Shown here piece after piece: positions 1-7,062 of a DNA stretch of 19,148 nt. This DNA comes from Bacteroidales bacterium UBA6248 (GTDB lineage Bacteria > Bacteroidota > Bacteroidia > Bacteroidales > Lentimicrobiaceae), in assembly GCA_002441345.1 (NCBI GenBank), contig DJVU01000022.1, positions 1-19,148 of the forward strand, in the 5' to 3' direction. A program made the translations under genes and the position numbers. Below the pieces are notes generated by a model. It was not told the origin of the DNA, did no database searches, and was given only the letters and a program-made list of their open reading frames with translations. Numbering within the stretch: position 1 is the stretch's first letter; every line of letters begins with the position of its first letter.

Positions 1-8
1 GACCTCTG

Positions 9-575
9 TTAATATTCAAACGAAATCTTCAGGTCATCGAAATAAGCCACCTTGCCTCCTCCATAGCCGAACACTTTGAGCTGATAATCAGGACTTACGG
101 GTGTATCAACGCTAAATCGTGCAGCAAATGGAATCCACTGGTTCAGATTGGTAATCACATCGTTCAGCGCATAGGATTTCCAGAGGACCGTTTTGTTGTT
201 TTCATTGATATCCACAATTATACTGAGCGATGGATTTTTTTCTGCGCTGAATACATAGCCTTCCACGATTACGGCAACTGGCAATTTTTCGTTGATGTTC
301 GAAAAGTTTTCCCTGAATGTGTAGGAATACAAATCCTCACCATCCACCCGGGTAACGAAAATACCGCTGTGCGCGGAAGCTCCCTCAGGCATGCGGCTGA
401 TCGTTTTTTCATTAATCCAGGAAGGAATCCCTCCAAGGGCATTCTCCATGTCGTTAAATATAACGGCCGGTGACTCCAGTGTTTCGGTTGCAGCCTGATC
501 TGCAACTTTTGGGGAGTTGTTCGAACACCCGAACAAAACAAATCCTGCAAGCATGGAAATAATAACTTTTTTCAT
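9..575 (-). CDS. Periplasmic lipoprotein, predicted beta-sandwich (CBM-like)
   Basis: This 188-residue protein starts with a short basic end, a hydrophobic stretch and the lipobox Leu-Phe-Gly-Cys (Cys17), so it should be processed by signal peptidase II and lipidated. The residues after Cys17 are Ser-Asn-Asn-Ser-Pro-Lys and lack an acidic surface-export signal, so a periplasm-facing location is more likely. The mature part has alternating beta-type segments with aromatic residues and ends in a Val-Ala-Tyr-Phe-Asp-Asp-Leu-Lys-Ile strand. This style is typical of jelly-roll carbohydrate-binding or discoidin-like folds, but no exact family was recognised. It is divergent from the carotenoid operon across 255 bases. 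The stop lies inside the window, so the gene is complete. A link to carotenoid synthesis is not implied by anything in the sequence. Confidence 0.85.
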   Translation of the reverse strand: MKKVIISMLAGFVLFGCSNNSPKVADQAATETLESPAVIFNDMENALGGIPSWINEKTISRMPEGASAHSGIFVTRVDGEDLYSYTFRENFSNINEKLPVAVIVEGYVFSAEKNPSLSIIVDINENNKTVLWKSYALNDVITNLNQWIPFAARFSVDTPVSPDYQLKVFGYGGGKVAYFDDLKISFEY

Positions 576-830
576 CTTTTGCTCTTTTTAATCGTTGAGG
601 ACAAGGTTAAAAACAGGGGCTAAATTACGTTTTTTTTCAGTGTTGCCCGAATTCAGTCCTAACGTAATGCAAAGCGGAAATATTGCATTTTTTTTCGGGG
701 AAAACGTTCAATCTTTTGTCTAATAAAATTTATTTTTTCTTAAACAAAGTTATGCCAATATCTGTTTATCACCCGAAAGAAATTGTGCCGTGTGCCAGGT
801 TTTTTCCATACATTTAACGAAATTCGGGAT
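576..830. promoter_or_regulatory. Divergent intergenic region between lipoprotein gene and crt operon
   Basis: This AT-rich region must hold promoters for both flanking genes. On the minus strand TAACTTTG (745-752) fits the Bacteroidota -7 element TAnnTTTG, but no TTG sits at the right distance and the leader to the lipoprotein gene would be about 160 bases. On the plus strand TACATTTA (809-816) is one base off the -7 element, with TTG at 783-785 at an over-long spacing of 23. A hairpin-like repeat (AATGCAA 666-672, TTGCATT 683-689) is followed by a T run to 695. An imperfect inverted repeat pairs 713-723 with 740-749. None is convincing alone. Confidence 0.35.
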
Positions 831-2303
831 ATGAAAAATATAAATGTGATCGTTATCGGAGCTGGATTTGCCGGCTTATCTGCAGCTGCCACACTGGCTT
901 CCAATGGATTCAACGTTACTGTTCTGGAGAAAAACTCCATTGCAGGCGGGCGTGCACGCAAATTCAGTGCCGATGGTTTTACATTTGACATGGGTCCGAG
1001 CTGGTACTGGATGCCCGATATTTTTGAAGACTATTTCGCTGGTTTTGGGCGCAGTGTGTCGGATTACTATCAGCTCGACCGAATCAACCCTTCGTATAAA
1101 ATCTTTTTCGGGCCGGACGACGAAGTGTCTTTACCAGCATCCCTCAGCGAAATTCATGCGCTTTACGAGTCCATAGAACCCGGCAGTTCGAAAGCCCTGA
1201 AAAAATTTCTAAAGGAATCCGAATACAAATACCGCATCGGCATCGGTGAATTTGTCAGCAAACCCAGTCACACAATACGGGAATACCTGCACTGGAAAAT
1301 ATTTGCTGCCGGGCTCAGGCTGAACATGTTCAGTTCGTTTGGCGGTTATACCAGGCGTTACTTTAAATCGGCCAAAATCAACCGCATGCTCGAATTCCCG
1401 GTCCTCTTCCTTGGCGGGACGGCTAAAACCACACCTGCTCTTTACAGTCTTATGAATTACAGCGATATGGTTCAGGGCACGTGGTATCCCCGGGGTGGAA
1501 TGTACCGCGTGGTGGAAGCAATGGAAGCCCTGGCCAGGGAACAGGGAGTTGACTTTAAATTTAACGCGGAAGTTACTGCCATCCGAACCAGTCAGGGCAA
1601 AGTTACCTCCGTGGAAGCCGGCGGACGGCAGTATGAAGCCGATTTTGTAATTGCCGCTGCCGACTACAACCACGTTGAACAGCAACTGCTTCCGGAAACG
1701 GCACGAAAATATTCCCCAAAATACTGGGAATCGCGTGTACTTTCACCTTCTTCACTGATTTTCTACCTTGGATTCAACACCCGCATTCCCCGCCTCGACC
1801 ATCATACTCTGCTGTTTGATGAAGATTTTGAAGGACATGCCGATTCCATTTATAAAAAACCGGAATGGCCGGTTAATCCTTCGGTGTATATCAGCTGTAC
1901 ATCCAGAACCGACCCGGGCGTCGCCCCCGAAGGCCATGAAAATGTGATGGTTCTGATACCGGTAGCTCCGGGGCTTACCGACACTCCGGAAATCCGTAAA
2001 AACTACCTTGATCACGTTCTGATGCGAATGGAACGATATACCGGACAGTCGTTGCGCGATCACCTGGTTTACAGCCGCTCATATGCCCACAACGATTTTG
2101 AACGCGATTACCATGCATTTAAAGGGAATGCCTACGGCCTCGCCAATACCCTGCTGCAAACAGCATTCCTGAAGCCGAAAATCAGGAATCCAAAACTCAG
2201 CAACCTATTTTATGCCGGACAACTTACCGTTCCCGGGCCTGGTGTGCCTCCTGCAATTATCTCAGGTCAAATTGCTGCCGGTGAAATTACCAACCAATTT
2301 TAA
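831..2303 (+). CDS. crtI: Phytoene desaturase (CrtI type)
   Basis: FAD-dependent desaturase that introduces double bonds into phytoene, most likely four steps to lycopene, at the inner membrane. The N-terminus has the dinucleotide-binding motif VIGAGFAGLS (residues 8-17), followed by a conserved Glu-Lys and a Gly-Gly-Arg-Ala region. The C-terminus has the family signature FYAGQLTVPGPGVPPAIISG (residues about 462-481), which closes the FAD site. Length is 490 residues, normal for CrtI. The reading frame is open back to a TTG at 783, but the ATG at 831 puts the FAD motif in its usual place immediately after the start, so 831 is chosen. It is first in the crt operon, 11 bases before crtB. CrtI relatives acting on other carotenoids (CrtN, CrtD, CrtO) exist, but adjacency to crtB, crtZ and crtYcd supports phytoene desaturase. 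Confidence 0.95.
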   Translation: MKNINVIVIGAGFAGLSAAATLASNGFNVTVLEKNSIAGGRARKFSADGFTFDMGPSWYWMPDIFEDYFAGFGRSVSDYYQLDRINPSYKIFFGPDDEVSLPASLSEIHALYESIEPGSSKALKKFLKESEYKYRIGIGEFVSKPSHTIREYLHWKIFAAGLRLNMFSSFGGYTRRYFKSAKINRMLEFPVLFLGGTAKTTPALYSLMNYSDMVQGTWYPRGGMYRVVEAMEALAREQGVDFKFNAEVTAIRTSQGKVTSVEAGGRQYEADFVIAAADYNHVEQQLLPETARKYSPKYWESRVLSPSSLIFYLGFNTRIPRLDHHTLLFDEDFEGHADSIYKKPEWPVNPSVYISCTSRTDPGVAPEGHENVMVLIPVAPGLTDTPEIRKNYLDHVLMRMERYTGQSLRDHLVYSRSYAHNDFERDYHAFKGNAYGLANTLLQTAFLKPKIRNPKLSNLFYAGQLTVPGPGVPPAIISGQIAAGEITNQF

Positions 2304-2314
2304 GCCTCCTGAAA

Positions 2315-3151
2315 ATGAAAGAGATATTTGATATGATATCGAAAAAGTCGAGTAAACTCACTACCGTGACCTACTCAACATCTTTTTCACTCGGGATAAA
2401 GTTCTTCAGCAGGCGGTTTCACGATCCCATTTATGCTATTTACGGTTTTGTAAGGCTTGCGGATGAAATCGTTGACTCTTTTCACGGATACGACAAGGCA
2501 AAACTGCTGAACAAATTCAAAAGCGACACCTACGCTGCCATTGAAGAAGGCATAAGCCTGAATCCCATTCTCAACAACTTTCAGTGGGTAGTAAATAAAT
2601 ACGGCATCGACAAGGAACTGATAGAACAGTTTCTCAGAAGCATGGAAATGGACCTGGACGATATGACTTACGACAGGCAGAAATATGAGCTCTACATCCT
2701 GGGGTCGGCCGAGGTGGTCGGACTGATGTGCCTTCGTGTTTTCTGCGAAAGCAACGGTACGAAATATGACGAACTGAAACCTTCAGCCATGCGTCTTGGT
2801 GCTGCCTTTCAGAAAATCAACTTCCTGCGCGACCTCAACGCCGACTTCCATAAGCTGGGACGCTCCTATTTCCCCGGTGTGGATCTGACACACTTTAACG
2901 ACGAAACAAAATTGGCAATTGAGCAGGAGATTGCTGAAGATTTCTCTGCCGGACTCGAAGGCATACGGCAATTGCCGAGGGGAGCACGCTTCGGGGTTTA
3001 TATAGCCTATGTGTATTTCTTCAAGTTGTTCCTGAAAATCAGAAAGACCGATGCATCCGTTATCCTGAGGAAGAGAATAAGAATTCCGAATCATACCAAA
3101 TACAGGCTTATGTTCACCTCTTACCTGAGACACCAGTTTAACCTTCTGTGA
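2315..3151 (+). CDS. crtB: Phytoene synthase
   Basis: Condenses two geranylgeranyl diphosphates to phytoene through prephytoene diphosphate. Both Asp-rich motifs of the squalene/phytoene synthase family that bind Mg-diphosphate are present: D50-E-I-V-D54 in the RLADEIVD stretch, and D173-L-N-A-D177 in FLRDLNAD, followed by the expected GRSYFP. The 278-residue length is typical for Bacteroidota CrtB. It starts with ATG 11 bases after the crtI stop, and the next gene begins 2 bases beyond its stop, so translation is probably coupled. No GGPP synthase gene is in the window, so the substrate must come from a crtE or ispA-type gene elsewhere. Confidence 0.96.
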   Translation: MKEIFDMISKKSSKLTTVTYSTSFSLGIKFFSRRFHDPIYAIYGFVRLADEIVDSFHGYDKAKLLNKFKSDTYAAIEEGISLNPILNNFQWVVNKYGIDKELIEQFLRSMEMDLDDMTYDRQKYELYILGSAEVVGLMCLRVFCESNGTKYDELKPSAMRLGAAFQKINFLRDLNADFHKLGRSYFPGVDLTHFNDETKLAIEQEIAEDFSAGLEGIRQLPRGARFGVYIAYVYFFKLFLKIRKTDASVILRKRIRIPNHTKYRLMFTSYLRHQFNLL

Positions 3152-3153
3152 TT

Positions 3154-3678
3154 ATGAAAATCCGTCTCCTGATTTTAATGGCTATTGCGCTTTCAACTGG
3201 CTCCCTGTATGCACAGGTCAGCCTGCAGGAAGCCAGAAACCTTTATTTTCGAATGGACAAAGACGAGTGTAATGCGCTTGTGCTCAGCGACAAGTTTAAA
3301 CAGTCGCCTCCCGCGGGTGCCTTGCTGAAGGCATACTATGGCGCTGCATCGGCTGCTGCTCCTGCCTGTCTGAACAGCCCGATGTCAAAACTATCGAGTT
3401 TCCGCAGGGGCAAACAATTGCTTGACGAAGCTGTTTTTCAACAACCCGACGATACCGAAATTCGTTTTCTCCGATTTGCAACACAAACTAAAGCGCCGGC
3501 GTTTTTGGGTTACAACCAAAATACCGGCAACGACAAACAAATAATTGTGAGAACAATAGAGCACTTTTCGAAAAAAGAAGAAAATAAAATGGTTGCCGGA
3601 CATATTGCCCGCTTTATGATCGCCTCGGGTGAACTGAATACAACAGAAAAAGCAGTTTTTGAGCGACTACTTAAATGA
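3154..3678 (+). CDS. Exported protein of unknown function within the carotenoid operon
   Basis: I cannot assign a function. The 174-residue product has a clear Sec signal peptide (residues 1-20, ending Ser-Leu-Tyr-Ala before Gln) and no lipobox. The mature part looks alpha-helical, with an Ala-rich helix near 59-70 and a TPR-like run of amphipathic helices. A recognisable segment reads EIRFLRFATQTKAPAFLGYN (about 113-132). From memory, similar proteins occur beside crtB in other Bacteroidota carotenoid loci, which I could not check here. The ATG at 3154 lies 2 bases after the crtB stop. An in-frame GTG at 3148 overlaps crtB and would only add two residues. Its end overlaps the idi start in an ATGA, so it is locked into the operon on both sides. 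A role in pigment localisation or envelope assembly is only inference from position and export. Confidence 0.88.
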   Translation: MKIRLLILMAIALSTGSLYAQVSLQEARNLYFRMDKDECNALVLSDKFKQSPPAGALLKAYYGAASAAAPACLNSPMSKLSSFRRGKQLLDEAVFQQPDDTEIRFLRFATQTKAPAFLGYNQNTGNDKQIIVRTIEHFSKKEENKMVAGHIARFMIASGELNTTEKAVFERLLK

Positions 3679-4205
3679 GAAATGAAATGGAAGAATTTGT
3701 AATACTCGTGGATCAGAACGACCGGGAGACCGGAACCATGGAAAAAATGCAGGCACACCGCGAAGCGATGCTGCATCGTGCATTCTCGGTTTTTGTATTC
3801 AACAGCAGCGGTGAGCTGATGCTTCAGCAGCGGGCTTTTTCCAAATACCATTCGCCCGGACTGTGGACCAACACTTGCTGCAGTCACCCCCGACCGGGTG
3901 AACGTACCGAAGATGCTGCCCACCGGCGAATGATGGAAGAAATGGGATTCGACTGTGAAATGGAGGAAGTGTTCAGCTTTACATACAAAGCCGCATTCGA
4001 CAACGACCTTACCGAACACGAGGTGGATCATGTTTTTATTGGCGTTTCAGACCAGCTGCCGAAAACAAATCCAGAGGAAGTAGAGTCGTACCGTTTCGCC
4101 GGAATGGATCAGATCCGGAATGAAATGATGCTGAATCCCGAAAATTTTACGGTATGGTTTCGCATTGCCTTTGAACGGGTGGATGCCTATTACAAAAAAA
4201 AATAA
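3675..4205 (+). CDS. idi: Isopentenyl-diphosphate delta-isomerase, type I
   Basis: Interconverts IPP and DMAPP, balancing the precursors for GGPP and carotenoids. It is a Nudix-fold type I enzyme of 176 residues. The catalytic Cys is in NTCCSHP (C69 in the second Cys position), with metal ligands H28, H34 and H71. The catalytic and metal-binding acids are in T-E114-H-E116, and the Nudix-like helix is around EDAAHRRMMEEMGF (79-92). This spacing matches the well-studied E. coli enzyme almost residue for residue. The start codon overlaps the previous stop (ATGA). A second in-frame ATG at 3687 could also serve, leaving all motifs intact. The stop is followed by an 86-base gap before crtZ. Confidence 0.95.
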   Translation: MRNEMEEFVILVDQNDRETGTMEKMQAHREAMLHRAFSVFVFNSSGELMLQQRAFSKYHSPGLWTNTCCSHPRPGERTEDAAHRRMMEEMGFDCEMEEVFSFTYKAAFDNDLTEHEVDHVFIGVSDQLPKTNPEEVESYRFAGMDQIRNEMMLNPENFTVWFRIAFERVDAYYKKK

Positions 4206-4215
4206 TCCGGATCGA

Positions 4216-4230
4216 CCATTAAGTTAATGG
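4216..4230. promoter_or_regulatory. 15-bp perfect palindrome between idi and crtZ
   Basis: CCATTAA, one central G, then TTAATGG: each arm is seven bases and exactly complementary. The one-base centre is too tight for a good hairpin, so a dimeric protein-binding site is the likelier reading. It lies 11 bases after the idi stop, inside the only sizeable gap in the crt operon. No convincing TAnnTTTG promoter is seen between it and crtZ. It could regulate an internal transcript or be chance in an AT-rich gap. Confidence 0.4.
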
Positions 4231-4291
4231 CACAAGTGGATAGAATTCAAACAATAATCATCAAAACAACAAACCCTAAATCTTTTGCAAT

Positions 4292-4759
4292 ATGAACGTA
4301 GTGGTGTATTTTTTACTAATTCTCCTTGCTTTCTTTTTCATGGAGTTTATGGCCTGGTTCACGCATAAATACGTGATGCACGGCTTTCTGTGGATTCTTC
4401 ACAAGGATCATCACATCCGCGATGGCCGGAAAATTGAATGGAACGACGTATTTGCCGTTATTTTTGCCATTCCGAGCATCCTTCTGATCTATTTCGGGGT
4501 GATGAATCCGAACAATTATCTGCTCAGCCTCGGTATCGGAATTCTGCTCTATGGTTTTGCATATTTCATGTTTCACGATGTTTACGTCCACCAGCGGATT
4601 CCCATTCTGCGCAACTTCTCCAACCGCTATCTGCGGGCTACGGTTAAAGCGCATCTGGAACACCACAACCCGCACGCCCATTACAACTACGGCTTCCTGA
4701 TAGCACCCGTGAAATATTACATTGAGGAATTCTCACGCAAAAAAGAAACTCAAAAATAA
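4292..4759 (+). CDS. crtZ: Beta-carotene 3-hydroxylase (CrtZ, fatty-acid-hydroxylase fold)
   Basis: Di-iron membrane hydroxylase that adds 3-hydroxyls to the rings of beta-carotene, giving zeaxanthin via cryptoxanthin. All four histidine clusters are visible: HKYVMH (25-30), HKDHH (37-41), HDVYVH (95-100) and HLEHH (121-125). Hydrophobic membrane segments lie at about 3-22, 53-72 and 76-96. Length is 155 residues, normal for the bacterial enzyme. ATG at 4292 is the natural start, with the first membrane segment immediately after it. The lycopene cyclase gene follows 10 bases after the stop. No crtW ketolase is present in the window, so hydroxylated rather than keto products are expected from this locus. 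Confidence 0.95.
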   Translation: MNVVVYFLLILLAFFFMEFMAWFTHKYVMHGFLWILHKDHHIRDGRKIEWNDVFAVIFAIPSILLIYFGVMNPNNYLLSLGIGILLYGFAYFMFHDVYVHQRIPILRNFSNRYLRATVKAHLEHHNPHAHYNYGFLIAPVKYYIEEFSRKKETQK

Positions 4760-4769
4760 ATTCTCTGCC

Positions 4770-5474
4770 GTGTCGTACTATTTCTGGATCAACCTGCTTG
4801 CCATTTCGGTTCCGCTTATTGCCGGATTCGACAAGCGACTGCAGTTCTACCGCAACTGGAAATACCTTTTTCCGGCAATGCTTGGAACCATGCTGGTTTT
4901 TATCCCATGGGACATGCTTAAAACGTCGCTGCAGGTGTGGGGATTCAATCCCGTACACCTGCAGGGCATATACCTTGCCAACCTTCCGGTGGAGGAATGG
5001 TTGTTTTTTATTGCCATCCCCTATGCCTGCCTGTTTACCTATCACGCCTTTGAATACCTTATCCGCAAGGACTACCTCGGTCCGTACGCGAAAGGGATCA
5101 CGATAGTTATAATCGTTATCATACTTGCTGTCGCCATTTTCAATCCCGAGAGATGGTATACCTTTATTACGTTTGTTCTTACCGCTGTATTCCTTACTCT
5201 TCATTTAACCGTCATTAAATCAAGCTATCTCGGAAGGTTTTACGTAATGTATTTCGTGACGCTCATCCCCTTCTTCATCGTAAACGGAGCGCTTACCGGC
5301 ATGTTTACAGCCGAACCCGTTGTATGGTACGACGACACGCGCAACCTGGGTATACGCTTGGGAACCATTCCCGTGGAAGATGCCGTATACGGACTTTTTA
5401 TGCTTCTGATGAATACAACTATTTATGAGTGGCTGAGAGGACGTGACCGGAAAAAAGCAGTTACTGCTTCCTGA
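4770..5474 (+). CDS. crtYcd: Lycopene beta-cyclase, fused CrtYc-CrtYd type
   Basis: Cyclises both ends of lycopene to give beta-carotene. It belongs to the small integral-membrane cyclases that are heterodimeric in actinobacteria and fused in Bacteroidota, archaea and fungi. Two homologous halves are evident, each with the family's Pro-Val-Glu-Glu/Asp motif: PVEEWLFF (73-80) and PVEDAVYG (201-208). Six or seven hydrophobic segments span the protein. The open frame extends back to a TTG at 4722 overlapping crtZ by 38 bases, with a lysine-rich extension. The GTG at 4770 gives MSYYFWINLL, which places the first membrane helix at the N-terminus as usual in the family, so that start is preferred (234 residues). 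Last gene of the crt operon. No strong terminator is visible after it. Confidence 0.92.
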   Translation: MSYYFWINLLAISVPLIAGFDKRLQFYRNWKYLFPAMLGTMLVFIPWDMLKTSLQVWGFNPVHLQGIYLANLPVEEWLFFIAIPYACLFTYHAFEYLIRKDYLGPYAKGITIVIIVIILAVAIFNPERWYTFITFVLTAVFLTLHLTVIKSSYLGRFYVMYFVTLIPFFIVNGALTGMFTAEPVVWYDDTRNLGIRLGTIPVEDAVYGLFMLLMNTTIYEWLRGRDRKKAVTAS

Positions 5475-5493
5475 ATAAACTCTTTAGCAAAGG

Positions 5494-5525
5494 TTTGTTA
5501 TTTACGATAGACTAAAATACTTTTG
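5494..5525 (+). promoter_or_regulatory. Bacteroidota-type promoter for the small membrane protein gene
   Basis: TTTG (5494-5497) is the -33 element and TACTTTTG (5518-5525) matches the -7 consensus TAnnTTTG exactly, with a 20-base spacer. The predicted start of transcription, near 5532, gives a leader of about 18 bases to the ATG at 5550. It therefore separates that gene from the crt operon ending at 5474. Confidence 0.7.
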
Positions 5526-5549
5526 GATGGATGAAATAATATACCTTCC

Positions 5550-5753
5550 ATGAGCAAACATTTAAAAATTACTGTACTGAAGACTCTGGTTTTTTCGCTC
5601 CTGATTGGTCTTTGGAACTATTGGATATCAAACAACTACGACGATTTTCACTCAGACACTAAAACACTGATCCTGCAAACACTTGGGACAGGCGTATTGT
5701 TCGGCATAACAATCTTCATTATTGATAAACCAAAAAATAAGCAGAAAGAATAA
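5550..5753 (+). CDS. Small membrane protein of unknown function
   Basis: The 67-residue product has two predicted membrane helices, about residues 8-26 and 41-58, joined by an acidic loop (YDDFHSDTK) and ending in a basic tail rich in Lys. No family was recognised. It is credited as a real gene because an exact Bacteroidota promoter ends 24 bases before its ATG. The coding frame also has the same composition as its neighbours. It converges with the mechanosensitive channel gene 37 bases downstream. The ATG at 5550 is the only sensible start. Confidence 0.65.
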   Translation: MSKHLKITVLKTLVFSLLIGLWNYWISNNYDDFHSDTKTLILQTLGTGVLFGITIFIIDKPKNKQKE

Positions 5754-5790
5754 CGTAATAATCCCGGTATAGAAGCAGAGCTCCCTTCGA

Positions 5791-7062
5791 TCAGCTGTTC
5801 ACCGGTAATCCCAGTTTTCTGAAATCTGCACCCGACGGATTCTGGAACACCTGCAGGTCGAATTCGGGAATGGCAGCCAGCAGATGATCGAAGATATCGG
5901 ACTGTATGTCTTCGTATTTCGCCCATTCCTGAACCTTACTGAAGACATAGATTTCGATTGGGATTCCGCTTTCGCCGGGTTGCAGCTGCCTTACAAGGAA
6001 GGTCATATCCTGCCTGATATCGGGGTTGTTTTTCAGAAAAGAAGAAAGGTAAGCCCTGAAAATTCCGAGATTGGTCTGTCTGCGGCCATTTACCAGCACC
6101 GTATTATCAATGGAATTTGCGGTATTGTATTCCTCCAGCTCTTTTTCCTTGCTTTCAACGTAAGGTTTAACCAGCTGAATGTGCATGAAGCGGTCGATCA
6201 TTTCCTGGGAACAGAACTTCACGCTGTTCATGTCAATGTTGATGGAGCGTTTGATACGCCGTCCGCCCGACTCTTCCATACCCCGCCAGTTGACAAAGCT
6301 TTCCGACACCAGGGAATAGGTTGGAATGGTAGTGATGGTTCGATCCCAGTTCTGTACTTTCACGGTAGTCAGGGAGATATCGGTAACCACCCCGTCGGCT
6401 CCCGATTTGCCCATCACGATCCAGTCACCCTGCCGTACCATATCATTGGCCGAAATCTGGATTCCAGCTGCAAGTCCCAGTATGGGGTCTCTGAAAATCA
6501 GAAGAAGAACCGCCGAAAATGCGCCCAGACCTCCCAGCAGATAGAGAGGAGATTTGTTGAGTAACATTGAAATTACGATGATAATCCCGATAACAATCAG
6601 AATGATTTTAAAAACCTGCAGATAACCCTTTATAGGTTTTGCCTTTGAAATCTCAAAACCCTGGTATATCTCGTAAACGGCATTCAGAAAGGCATTTGCA
6701 GTTGCAATAGAAACAAAAACCAGATAAATTTGTGTAAGCAGCTGCACCCTTGAAAGTGCTTCCGGAAATTCACTCAGGGTAAAAGGTGCGGCAAAACCAA
6801 GCAGCACTCCTGGTATAAAAAGCAATGCTTTATTAAAGAATCGGTTGTGAAACAAGGCATCGTCCCAGGTGGTTCCCGAACGACGGGTAATACGCCGGAT
6901 AACACCCAGTATCACATATTTTGCAACGTAATAGATTACAAGTATCAGCAGGAATGCGATTACAAAGTCTGTAACGTCTCTTATCGCGGCAGCGAGCGAC
7001 TCAGACATACCTTGCCTTGTAAGCCAGTCTTTCAGGTGTACTCCAATCTGTAATAAGCTCAT
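5791..7062 (-). CDS. ybdG: Mechanosensitive channel, MscS family, YbdG/MscM type
   Basis: Inner-membrane channel that opens on membrane tension to release solutes on osmotic downshock. From memory the sequence follows E. coli YbdG closely over most of its 423 residues. It has the pore-lining and beta-domain entry stretch FRDPILGLAAGIQISANDM (about 190-208), then GDWIVM, the LTTVKVQNWD block and TTIPTYSLVSESF, and the C-terminal MTFLVRQL and DIQSDIFDHL blocks. Four or five membrane helices precede the soluble part, including 34-53, 78-95, 107-128 and 150-168. The ATG overlaps the stop of the upstream glycosyltransferase gene in ATGA, so the two are translationally coupled. It is the last gene of the minus-strand operon. 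Confidence 0.92.
   Translation of the reverse strand: MSLLQIGVHLKDWLTRQGMSESLAAAIRDVTDFVIAFLLILVIYYVAKYVILGVIRRITRRSGTTWDDALFHNRFFNKALLFIPGVLLGFAAPFTLSEFPEALSRVQLLTQIYLVFVSIATANAFLNAVYEIYQGFEISKAKPIKGYLQVFKIILIVIGIIIVISMLLNKSPLYLLGGLGAFSAVLLLIFRDPILGLAAGIQISANDMVRQGDWIVMGKSGADGVVTDISLTTVKVQNWDRTITTIPTYSLVSESFVNWRGMEESGGRRIKRSINIDMNSVKFCSQEMIDRFMHIQLVKPYVESKEKELEEYNTANSIDNTVLVNGRRQTNLGIFRAYLSSFLKNNPDIRQDMTFLVRQLQPGESGIPIEIYVFSKVQEWAKYEDIQSDIFDHLLAAIPEFDLQVFQNPSGADFRKLGLPVNS

Noticed and set aside
783..830. Upstream TTG start for crtI adding 16 residues
   Set aside because: The FAD-binding motif normally begins within a few residues of the start, which the ATG at 831 satisfies.
4722..4769. Upstream TTG start for the lycopene cyclase overlapping crtZ
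   Set aside because: It adds a Lys-rich stretch before the first membrane helix that the family does not have; GTG at 4770 fits both length and spacing.
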